Assembly: GCA_030765055.1 (NCBI GenBank)
Contig: CM060950.1
Span: 22,322,876 to 22,386,875, forward strand
Length of the DNA: 64,000 nucleotides
From: Mantis religiosa
Taxonomy: Eukaryota; Arthropoda; Insecta; Mantodea; Mantidae
Direction of reading: 5' to 3'
Shown here: piece after piece, positions 1 through 9,174 of the stretch
Position numbering within the stretch: position 1 is the stretch's first letter
How the letters are laid out: each line of letters starts with the position of its first letter
Program-made: the position numbers and the translations under genes
The notes under the pieces: model-generated
Seen by the model: only the letters and a program-made list of their open reading frames with translations
What the model was told of the DNA's origin: nothing
Databases searched by the model: none

Positions 1-310
1 CATTCAGGGAGGGGCTCGAATGTTCGGCCCAAGGTTCCTCTGGTAACGTCAGAGTTACTACGAGTGTCAAGGGTCCGCAGCGCTCGCACTAAAGCAACTG
101 TAGAGAACGGATCCCCTCCTCTACGGAGACACACTATGCACATAAAAATATGAATTAACAGATTGACAACCCGCATTGAATCTTCCTCACGCTGTTCCTC
201 ACATTTATTACGTCACCTGCGAAGGTTAACTAGGAGGGGGGAAAGGTAACTACCCTGTTTCCGCTAAATTACACTTCTGGCCTAAATTATTGGAAAGAAC
301 ACTCTCCTAG
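1..310. other. no recognisable feature
   Basis: I see no coding region, terminal repeat or tRNA-like box in this leading stretch. Confidence 0.5.
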
Positions 311-646
311 GGTCCTGTGCCATGGCATGGCGGGCTAAGGCATCATGCCTTGGTCCCTGGCCACGGAAAGCGGCCCGGGTTCGATCCCACCCATGGCGTA
401 CGGATCTTAAGTCCCGGGTATAGGACCGGTGACCACTCAGCATCGTGGGGAAAGCAAGGAGCTTACGCTAGGTAAGCGGCCATGGTCACGGGAACCAACA
501 TTCCGGCTGGAGGGTACAGAGATTCTGACCACATATCCTCCCCGTATCGCTTGGATGATCATCCACCTATGACTTGCGTTAGTGGGTGTGAGGCCGGCAG
601 TCGGGTTGATAGGCCTTGGCCCTTTTAGGGTTGTCGCGTCAGGGTT
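311..646 (+). repeat. tRNA-derived SINE, family 1
   Basis: The 5' part resembles a tRNA gene, with an A-box-like stretch around 'atggcgggctaaggc' and a B-box-like 'gggttcgatcc'. A conserved body follows, ending near 'gggttgtcgcg'. Three other copies are in the window (25306-25636 and 26250-26588 on plus, 59961-60287 on minus). They share the motifs 'gcatcatgcc', 'aagtcccgggtatagg', 'actcagcatcgtg' and 'gtgaggccggcag'. Shared structure across unlinked copies is direct evidence of a dispersed repeat; derivation from a tRNA gene is inferred from the boxes. Confidence 0.85.
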
Positions 647-773
647 CCTTTGACTCTGTCCTGGGCCTTGAATGTCCGTTAAATGGCTACATGTACTTCA
701 TTGGTGGCTGATCAGAATAGGTTATACAAGAAAAATACCACTTCCTTAATTAATTTCCCCTAAAATAATGTAT

Positions 774-1468
774 TGTGACAAAAGAGGTCAACGTTCACCT
801 CAAACTACTTTATTTTCACCAAACAGTTAGCTCAATGCTAACCTACAATCATCCTTTTTCTTACACAAATACACCAATTCTAAACGTTTCTACAGTCTCT
901 TTCAGTCTGTTTAGCACGCATCCTTTGTACTGTTATAATCTTTCAGACCCATACGCAGGTCCAGCTCTTACACTGGGCTACTGAACGCAACTCCGATGTT
1001 CTTACGTAAACTGCTGTTTCCACAGCTCGGCGATCGCTCATCCGAAGCCGCACTTACTGACCTGTGAACTATTTCCTGTTCGTTCCAAGGCCTGCCGACT
1101 CCTTATCACGGAGCCTGAAACCTATCACACTCAGCTCGAAGCACCACACTGCTCTCACACTACTTAATTTACAACTCACTGTCTCGGACGCCGGCCAGCT
1201 AAACTGACGGACTGCAGTCGGCCTAGCTTTTATATAACTGTCGGGCGTAGTACGTCTTTCTGGAATGAATTGGAAGCCTCTGGATTTGAGTCATGAGAAG
1301 TCTTTTGCGTAGTTATAACAAGACTCGCTTCCTGACGTCATCTGTCCTTGAACGCGTGTTTATTTCTCGTGGCAACTTGCTTCTTCTTCGAAACGTCAGC
1401 CAATAGCTAGCTGGCCTTGAGCGCGTGTTGATTTCTCACGGCAGACTTGCGCGATCGCCCATGTGACA
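774..1468 (-). repeat. probable solo LTR, gypsy-like family
   Basis: Read on the minus strand the segment starts TGTCACATGGG and ends GTCACA. It has a TATA-like 'tatataaaag' in the middle and an AATAAA-type signal ('aaaataaag') near the 3' end. It is flanked by GTAT and ATAT, a possible 4-bp target duplication with one mismatch. Its start, end and signal order match the LTRs at 1590-2084 and 30672-31054. A truncated relative is at 14318-14770. No internal retroelement sequence adjoins it, so I read it as a solo LTR. The borders are less certain than for the next entry. Confidence 0.55.
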
Positions 1469-1589
1469 ATATTTTATTATTATACAAAAATGCTGATTAT
1501 TTAATGAATCGTATACGATAGTTGTTCTCTTCTGTGACAGTTCCTGAGAATCAGATTACGAAATGGCTATTCACAGTCACACAAAGTAT

Positions 1590-2084
1590 TGTCACCCAAT
1601 TATCGGAAAGCCAGACCAACGACAGCTGAGAAGGGACCAGAGGCACACGGGCCACACGCACTCCTCTACCTCAGTCACTAACTGAGGGGATGATTAGGGA
1701 AGTGTCACTTGTCGCTGGGCGCATCTTCCTCCCCACCCCTGCCGTCTGGAACCTTCGCGGTGATTCACGGAAACTAGAGGCTTCGAGAAAACGGCGATGT
1801 TCCTATAAAAAGGGCTGCAGTGAGTGAATTGTGTCAGAGCTTGGCAAGCGGCGAAGGAGCGCCGTGTTAGTGAACGGACGAGAAGACTGTGTACGTGTAT
1901 CGGAGGAGTGTACGTAATTGCGAGAGCAAAAAGGGAACTGTAACGGACGAGCTGGTGAATCGTAATTGTGTGCATTACGTAATTCTGTGTAATTGGCAAG
2001 TGTTCAACTGTAAGTCGGTGGAAATAAAGAACATTTTTGAGTGGTGCAACTGGACTTTTCATTTCACGAACCCACAAAGTCACA
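1590..2084 (+). repeat. solo LTR, gypsy-like family
   Basis: A 495-bp segment begins TGTCACCCAATTATCGG and ends CCACAAAGTCACA, flanked by a perfect 4-bp direct repeat GTAT (1586-1589 and 2085-2088). It holds 'cctataaaaagg' near 1804 as a TATA box and 'aaataaag' near 2024 as a polyadenylation signal. Its last 36 bases are closely matched, inverted, at the start of the LTR at 30672. TG...CA ends, a 4-bp duplication and the signal order are typical of Ty3/gypsy LTRs. No gag or pol lies next to it, so it is probably the product of LTR-LTR recombination. Short open frames inside it are not credible genes. Confidence 0.8.
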
Positions 2085-3171
2085 GTATACTTCTCCATCC
2101 TGAAGGCTTCCAGTAGGCAAGATAAAGGATCCTTTAATATGCAGAAAGATAAAAAATCACAGCTCACGTCCTCTGGCATTCTTTCATAGTTTTCATCCTG
2201 TTAGGCCTAAAACTCTTCCAAATTTCACGGATGTTTCAACTGTCAACTTTTTGGAGTTTATTCTGATGAACGGAAGATGAATGAAGTGGTAAATATTGGG
2301 TTTTTAAATAGAAAGTAAACGAAAACTCTCATAATTGCTTGCTTTGACTTTTTGTTCATCAAACACCATCTCCGTCGCAACTCTAGAACATAATTCTGGA
2401 AACTCCAAACATCAAAAAGTTGATAAATAGAAACCAAACAAAATGAAAAGTCTGGGAAAATGCCAGAACACGCAAAGTGCAATATCGTCCGTTCCCTCCG
2501 CACATTAAAAATGTTTACCTTCTCTCCATCAATCTGGCAGCTAAAAGTTTCCAAAGTGGAGAGGAATACTTTGAGTGGCTTACCTTACAAAGAAAGGCAA
2601 ATACTCGGAATGTCGTATACTTAACCAGCCTAGTAGAACAAGGGTCTTAGTTATGCTGAACGTATGCGGTAACATTATGTCTTATTTATTCTATGCCTAG
2701 GCATATGTTAATATAACCAATTATTTTTGTATGTTCATAATATGTCGTTAATATCAAATCTCAAACAGGGTAGAATTACATCAAATAGTCCATTTCAGTT
2801 CAGTTTTAGCATTATTTTTATTCCCCAGCATTTTATAGTGTGTGCATTGGACACTGTTTTAACATAAAATAATGGAACAAGTTTATGAGAGACAAGGGAT
2901 GCGTTAAATAACCTCCAAAAATCAGATTCCTCACAAAGCTGTATTTTTACTTACCTTTAATAATACAGAGAAAGATATTTTCTGATCCATTATAACGGCA
3001 CCTTTTGCGAGAAATACAATATGGTGTTCCCCTGTTCGTCGTGGACTATAATAAACAATAAATATAAAACAAGGACACTAGAATGGCATGAACCAGAGAA
3101 CCTGTAATAAAGATGCCAGCGTCTTGACCTAAGCTGACCTATAACTGATATCTGAGGAATAAAATGTTAAC
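2085..3171. other. no recognisable feature
   Basis: AT-rich sequence with only short random frames on both strands. I recognised no repeat or protein motif. Confidence 0.4.
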
Positions 3172-3338
3172 ACGAGGGCTGTTCAATAAAGAAAGATCCT
3201 AATTTTTTTACGGTCATAATTTTTCGCACTAAAATTATATTCTGTTAGCCTAATGTAAAACAAACACGCCGTAGTAGTTTCATTGTTATCAGTCCCGGTT
3301 CCCGCCTGTGAGAACCAGGTAAATTCAGACATGTTCAG

Positions 3339-3602
3339 CCAGCCTCGGTAGCGTAGATGGCAGCGTGTCTGCCTCACGTTCAAGAGGTCCCGAGTTCAAA
3401 ACTCGGTCAGGGTGAGTTACCTGGATAAGGATTTTTTCCGGGCTTTACCCTTATCCTTAAAGACGAATGTCGGGTAGCTCTAAAGCTCCATGGACCCCGG
3501 ACTCATTTGAGCATCATTTCACCACTTTCATTCATCGTAAGATATGACTTAACGTTGGAGGACGTAGATTGCTCCCCCCCCCAAAAAAAATAAAAAAAAA
3601 AC
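3339..3602 (+). repeat. tRNA-derived SINE, family 2, with 9-bp target duplication
   Basis: It starts with a tRNA-like head ('cctcggtagcgtagatgg', then 'gagttcaaaactcgg' as B box). A body with 'gagttacctggataagg' follows, then the tail 'gttggaggacg' and an A-rich end. The 9-bp sequence 'catgttcag' is present on both sides (3330-3338 and 3603-3611), a classic LINE-machinery target duplication. Its removal restores the mariner reading seen in the copy at 41515-42378. Confidence 0.92.
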
Positions 3603-4585
3603 CATGTTCAGTACAGCCTACCGCTGCAATGGAGGCAACACGCAGTTAAAGTCGATGTTAGAGGAAGATCCGGAGTTTCTTTCAAACGTAATCACTGCTG
3701 ACGAAACTTGGGAACATCATTTTGATCCTGAGAGCAAACAGCAAAGCTTAGTGTGCAAATCTCCTTCATTACCAACCCCCAAAAAGCAAAAGTGGTTGCT
3801 TCTGCTGGGAAAGATATTGTCTTCTCATTCTTTGACATCCATGGAATGGTTTATCAGCATGTTGTACGCCCGCCTCGGTAGCGTAGATGGTAGCGTGTCT
3901 GCCTCACGTTCAAGAGTTCCCGAGTTCGAATCTCGGTCAGGGTGAGTTACCTGGATAAGGATTTTTCCGGGGATTTCCCTTATCCTGAAAGACGAATGTC
4001 GGGTAATTCTAAGCTCCATGGACCCGGGACGCATTGAGCATCATTTCACCCATTTCATTCATCGTCCGATATGACTAAATGTTGGAGGACGCAAATTAAA
4101 AAAAAAAAAACATGTACTTGCACACACATCAGTAACTGGACAATACTACAGGGATGTCCTGAAAACATTGCAAGTCCATATCAGGCGCAAAATACATTTC
4201 CGTGAAGCAGGCTGGATGCTGCACCTCGATAATGTGCGGCCGCATATTGCCAATGTTGTTGCTGAATATCTTGCAAAATTCAAGGCGAAATTCATCCCTC
4301 GCCTTCCGGATTTAGCCCCATGTGACTTTTTTATATTCCATAACTTGAAGCAACGCCTTCGTGGGAAGCATTATCCATAATCAGAAGCGGCGGTGAAGGC
4401 TGCGGAGGCGATTTTGAGGGATCTCTCAAAAATGGTTTCCAGCATGTCTTTGAAGATTGGCAGAAACATTGGGACAAGTGCATCGTATTCAGGGGACATT
4501 ATTTTGAGAAGGACCATCAAACTTATGAGGATGTGTAAAGGTATATTGTCAAAACAATTTTTGATCATTCTTTATTGAAAAGCTC
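3603..4585 (+). pseudogene. mariner transposase remnant (D,D34D)
   Basis: The remnant reads in two pieces around the second SINE. Piece one has ADETW with the first catalytic Asp, then HHFDPESKQQ. Piece two has HLDNVRPHIA with the second Asp, then LPDLAPCDFF with the third, then a stop at 4378-4380 and more transposase-like sequence after it. All three catalytic Asp positions are kept. The paired helix-turn-helix N-terminus of mariner transposases is absent, and the SINE plus the stop codon break the frame. It is a non-functional relative of SETMAR/mariner transposase. Confidence 0.85.
3868..4110 (+). repeat. tRNA-derived SINE, family 2, inside mariner copy 1
   Basis: Same head and body as the copy at 3339, ending in a run of about 13 A. 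It interrupts the transposase between 'cagcatgttgtac' and 'ttgcacacacatcag', which are contiguous in the mariner copy at 38865-39721. The flanks are 'catgttgtac' (3858-3867) and 'catgtac' (4111-4117), an imperfect target duplication. Confidence 0.9.
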
Positions 4586-4590
4586 TCGTA

Positions 4591-5315
4591 TCTTTTGAAC
4601 TGACTCATATTCAAGGGCATTTTCAAACAGGAATTTTAAGGGGAGACACGAGATAAGATGGTTAACTTTCATCCATACCTATTCGTAATTAACTAATGAG
4701 CTGATAAAACTAGAATTGGTATGCTTATTGGTGTGATACCCATTATCTTCGCAAAAGCTTAAGGCATGTGGAGGCGGGCGCTACTGCAGACTCCAGCCAA
4801 CCCTAAGCGTGCTTCTCCTACCAGCGCTGCCTAATGTGGTACACGCATCTCACGCGCCTGAACTGAGAACATTATCTCATTAATTACGCTCGGATATTAA
4901 TATTTAGAAATGACAGATACTGATCTGATAGTAAGAAAGATTTTTATTTCCTGATCATGACCGTACAAAAATCCAAATTCTACAATACTTAGAATGCGGG
5001 CGATGCACGTTTTATCTTTCATATGATTATGGTTAGCAAAAATCCATTCATTAAACACAGATAAGCCCGAAAAACCACAACATTTCTTGCTGACAACACA
5101 TATCTCAAGCATAAATAAACAGTTCACCTACTGCACGCAGTTTGAAACAGACCGAGTTAATAATCAGTTCGTTTTCAGAGCAAGGTTTGTTATTTTCTTA
5201 AAGTGAACTGCATCATTAAGTCGTGAGTCGAATTCGAACTGAAATATTGCTAATACTATATTAAATTATTATACAAATATATTTTCTCCAGTGTTTGTGA
5301 TCCGAATGCGTGAAC
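4591..5315. other. no recognisable feature
   Basis: I saw no repeat end, RNA gene or protein motif here. A GC-richer patch near 4770-4870 has no coding potential that I recognise. Confidence 0.4.
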
Positions 5316-5662
5316 ATGTCCCTCGAAGTTGAGACAAGTGATTTTTTGATCAACAAACGTGAAGTGATTCATTCTCAGGGTAGAAGAAATATATTTAATA
5401 TGAACAAGTTTTTACGAAAGCTCTCCAATCCAGAATATAGGGCAAGTGTAGATTTTTCAAAAACCTAGCAATTAACTGTAGAAGCTCGAGGTGTAGGTAG
5501 TGCACTTACAGTGTCACGAATTTGTAGTGAAGCAGCTTCATCCTTAGACAAAGGGAGCGGGGGCTGTATTTCAATCTCCGGGAAAGACCCACAAAGTTAG
5601 AAAGCTAGTTATGGATTGGAAATCGTGCTTGCTGTTCCAGTGCTGTGACGTGTGTCAAGGTA
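5316..5662 (+). pseudogene. IS630-like transposase, N-terminal fragment
   Basis: A start at 5316 opens a frame (MSLEVETSDFLINKREVIHS...) that stops at 5466. The reading then continues through frameshifts with TVEARGVGSAL, TVSRICSEA and SISGKDPQS / SPGKTHKVRKLVMDW. Known insect IS630-like (Tc1/mariner superfamily, DDE_3) transposases have this order: an N-terminal helix-turn-helix with 'TVxRI..EA', then 'SPGK..K...V.D'. The fragment ends before the second helix-turn-helix and the catalytic domain. Family recognition is from memory of these motifs and should be confirmed by a search. Confidence 0.6.
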
Positions 5663-6027
5663 AGATTTTAATGTTTTAGGAATATTTAATGTGCTGTATA
5701 ATGTCAGGAAAGATATGCAGAAGCTTTGCTAAAACTTGCTATGTACACAACCTCTGCCGGTATATCCGTCACGCTTGGCAACGGCACTCCGCTTGAGCTT
5801 TGGCCAGAAAAAAAACAACACACCAAAGAGGTCATTGAATGGGTTCCTCCTCCACGAAGGAGGATCCTTCGACTATTGCCATTCCGGGATTGGATCCCTT
5901 ACTGGCATAGAGATGGGGTTTCAATTAATGGATGGTGGTCAGATGGTGGTGTAGTTGTTTGGGAATGTTTGTGTAGTTCGGTGAACGTGTTATTCTTTGT
6001 GTTTTGGTAAGGTTAGTTTCGTGGTTA

Positions 6028-6904
6028 TGGCGGTCCTAGCACAAGTCTGGGTTTTTTATACGTTTCTGCGGGGCCAAGGTCATATTCCCCGAGGCCGCGG
6101 ACTAGATGGTTGAAGCTGGCAGGAAGCTTAGCATAAAAGCTGCGGGAAATGTGCAGGATATGGTCTGTCAATTTAGGAAATTTGAGATCAGAATGGATGT
6201 CAGTGGGCATGAGTTGCGGTACGGAGGTAGCGATTTTGTAACACTTGTAGCTTGTACAGGTGTGATTTTGCGACAATACCCCAGACTTGGCAGACATATG
6301 TTAGTGCAGGTCTCAGAACGTGCTTGTATAGGAGGATATTGTTCCTCAACGCCATTGTCGATTTTCTATTGTACAGTGCGTACGTTGTTGCCATCTTTCG
6401 GCTAACTTTGTTTGCCAGTGCTGTGATGTGGGGCTTGCATGTTAACTTCATATCTACTGTGAGCCCTAGATATGTCGCTGAGTTGGACCACGGTACTTCT
6501 TCTCCTGCTAGCCGGAGATTAGGGAAGTCTTGTGGTTTCCTTCTGGTAAATGTTATAGCCTGTGACTTGGTGGCGTTAACTTTTAGGCGCCAGGTAATGT
6601 ACCATGCGGACAGCATATCAGCGTATGTCTGTGCCCGTTTCACCGCATAGGTGTGATGTTTGGAAGTGGCCGTCAGAGCTGTATCGTCTGCAAACAGATA
6701 TAAGTTGCAGTCTCTATAGGTTGGAAGAGTATTGATGAACGCAAGGAATAACAGGGGCCTCAGAACACTGCCTTGGGGTACCCCTGAATTTAAGGCATAA
6801 GGGTGAGAGATGATGTGCTTTGGCCAGCGTTCATATGCATTTAACTTTAGCGAGCGGTATAACAAAGGCATGATAGGCCTCTGTAAAGTGGCAATATGAG
6901 TCAA
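6028..6904 (-). pseudogene. non-LTR retrotransposon reverse transcriptase, 5'-truncated (Jockey-like)
   Basis: The minus strand encodes the middle and end of a LINE ORF2. It has GVPQGSVLRPLLF (RT block 4), YLFADDTAL with the catalytic FADD block, NATKSQAITF, and TYLGLTVD. The thumb and C-terminal tail follow, with PALTYVCQVWG and, after one frameshift near 6200-6300, DIHSDLKFPKL and GLGEYDLGPAE. This architecture without an RNase H domain fits the Jockey clade. The start of ORF2 (endonuclease, RT blocks 0-3) is missing. Sequence below 6028 may be its 3' UTR. Confidence 0.85.
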
Positions 6905-7020
6905 TAAAATGAACTCATGAGGAACTGAAGTAACCTACAAATGGCAAGGCGTGCACCATGGCCAGGTAACAATGTTGGTTTCTTCCTGTGATTTTTGTAT
7001 TGTTGTCAGCCTGTATCGCT

Positions 7021-7410
7021 TATGAGTACCTATATCACAGTTTGTACTATACTCAACCTGCACAATCCATGAGTACTTACAGTGCTGTTTGTACAGAAGT
7101 CAATTTACTTATTCCATGAGTACTTTCAGCACAGTTTTTACTGTTGTCAACGTTCATGTTCCATTAATACTTACAGCACAGTTTGCACAGTTGTCAACTC
7201 CATTATTAATGAGTACCTAGAGCACAGCTTCGAACTTTGTCAACCTGCTTCCATGAGTACCAACAGTTGTCACACTACAACCTTAATGAGAGCTTCAGCA
7301 CTGTTCTTAAGTCTGTCATCGTGCAACTTTCATGGGTAACTACAGCACAGTTTTTACTGTTGTCAACCTCCATGCTCCATCAATACCTACAGCATAGTTG
7401 GTAGCGTTTT
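7021..7410 (+). repeat. degenerate ~48-bp minisatellite
   Basis: About nine diverged tandem units, each starting near 'tgagtacctacagcacag' and continuing 'tttgtactgttgtcaacc' with a short variable part. Unit starts are near 7023, 7070, 7117, 7165, 7210, 7254, 7287, 7333 and 7381. Copies vary in length (about 33-48 bp) and differ at many sites, so the array is old. A weak further unit follows the poly-T at 7447. Confidence 0.75.
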
Positions 7411-7445
7411 CTATCAGCACCTCCCAAGATTACTTACAAAATGTT

Positions 7446-7446
<1 letters not shown>

Positions 7447-7476
<30 letters not shown>
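7447..7476 (+). repeat. poly-T run
   Basis: A run of about 30 T. It could be the complement of a retroposed poly-A tail, but no SINE or LINE body is recognisable next to it. Confidence 0.7.
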
Positions 7477-7479
<3 letters not shown>

Positions 7480-7529
7480 TCTGGTAAGCAACATCTCCTA
7501 TAGGAACCTATAGAACAGTTGAAGTGCTG

Positions 7530-8814
7530 TGAACCTTCATCTCACACAAATCTCTAAATTAGTTTAAAAATTCAAGCATCTGCAGTCAAATGATACCCCG
7601 TCAACATCCACGCCTCCATCTTAACCCTTATTTTATTGAGCCCTTCCCGTCCTTTAACACGGGCACGACGTTTGGCTTGGGATGAATGGCCGATCCATTA
7701 TCTATCGCTTTAACGACCATGGCTATTCGAATCGAGTGCATTGAGACACCGCAGAAAGCGGTATGAATATCTGTTTATGAATTACAGCAAGAGTGGCAAA
7801 AGTAACAAAGTAATTCATGCATTCAACAATTAAATGTTCACTACAGCATAATTTATTAGCATTAATAAGATTATATTTATGTATTATATGCATAGAGTTT
7901 ATTATGTTAGAGGAATCTTATGGGTCAACCTCAGGTTGTTATTGCATTAATGTTATATTGTGAAAATAAAAGCTGCAGATTGGTCAATATATAAATTAAA
8001 AAGAAGCTTCTTTATCAGGCTTGAGATAAGTAAATTTAGTATACGGGACCACTGACTTTACTTCCCTTCCAAAGAAGCCATGCTAAGGAACTAAACGATC
8101 GAAAAAGTGCATCAGTCTCCACTTCGTTTGAACTAACAACGTGAGAAACCAGCGGCCAGCATGTTACTCCTAGGCCATGAAGAGGGATGTCCGACCGACC
8201 AACCAACCAACCGACTGAGGCGCTGACTGGCTGTATCAAGCCAGAATGCTTTTGCTGCTTGCCCACCCGTTACGGGTTTTACTGCAGGTAGGGCTTTTCT
8301 TTCCGGGATGTTGTAGGATGGGTTGTGGGCTTTTAGGTAGAAGTTTTTTCGAGGTAGCAATTTTAGGTACCTCAGATTGTTGGAATGGATGCAAAACCTT
8401 GCACCCTGGTGTTCTAATTTTAAATTTGATTTAGGTTGAAAATTTTGAATACAAACAGCTTAGAAGAATGACGTGAAGCCCAGCTTTAGGTGCTGTTAGG
8501 ATTAGCTCCTGGGATATCTCGGGCGCCCACAAAACATGCGGGGTACCCGGAACAGCATGAAGTGGCGTCTAGTTGGGTCACAATCTCCCAATGATCTACT
8601 AAGTTCGCTTCTATGATTAGGTTAAGCTGCGTAAAATTTTGATGCCGACTCCTAATTTCATCACCCACGTAAGGAAGACCTGAGGCTTCTGAAATGAGGG
8701 ACGTTTTGTGAAGGTGTTCGTTATGACAGGAGCCAGTGTCTAGGGGTTACCTGAAAACTACCATTTCCGTTCGAGAAAATTCTTAAACGTGAACATTTTA
8801 CTAATAAACAATTA
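7530..8814. other. no confident feature
   Basis: No protein motif was recognised. A tRNA-like stretch on the minus strand around 8090-8185 could be a decayed SINE head, but the boxes are too weak to call. Confidence 0.35.
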
Positions 8815-9174
8815 TACGAGGGTCGTTCAATAAATAACAGAACTAATTTAATTTTATTTAAATAAACCGCCTTGGAGCGCCGTGGCTGCTAGTGTTGGAA
8901 AGGTGAGTCCTTCCTCTATCAGGGCTGTGAGTGCCAGTCAAGCAGAGTCAATCAGTTGGGAGTTAGAGCCCGATACGTGAGGTCGTATTTACTGCACCCA
9001 CCATCGAACTGAAATTGCAGCAACGCGCATCAATAAAGTTTTGTGTTCTGTTAGACAAAACTCCTACAGAAACCACTGAAATGGTGCAGCAAGCATACAA
9101 GGACCAAGCTTTAGGTAAAACACAAGCCTTGAGTGGTATAAACGTTTCAAAGGGGGTCATGATTCGACATTCTC

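Larger units (their letters stand above)
3172..4590 (+). mobile_element. mariner deletion derivative, copy 1, interrupted by two SINEs
   Basis: The ends are inverted repeats: 'acgagggctgttcaataaag' at the left, and at the right the complement of 'tacgagagcttttcaataaa', with TA at the right border. The same ends bound the copies at 38865-39721 and 41515-42378. Two SINEs (3339-3602 and 3868-4110) sit inside, both in the same orientation as the transposase remnant. Without them the element is about 0.9 kb, shorter than a typical 1.3-kb mariner, because the N-terminal DNA-binding region is missing. It cannot move by itself. Confidence 0.88.

Noticed and set aside
1889..2179. Overlapping frames on both strands at 1.7-2.2 kb
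   Set aside because: They fall within the solo LTR 1590-2084 and run over its end; no protein similarity.
3541..4117. A-rich runs as CRISPR-like or regulatory repeats
   Set aside because: They are the 3' tails of two SINEs, bounded by target duplications.
8090..8185. tRNA-like SINE head on the minus strand
   Set aside because: A weak B-box-like 'gttagttcaaac' and a poor A box, with no body or other copy in the window.
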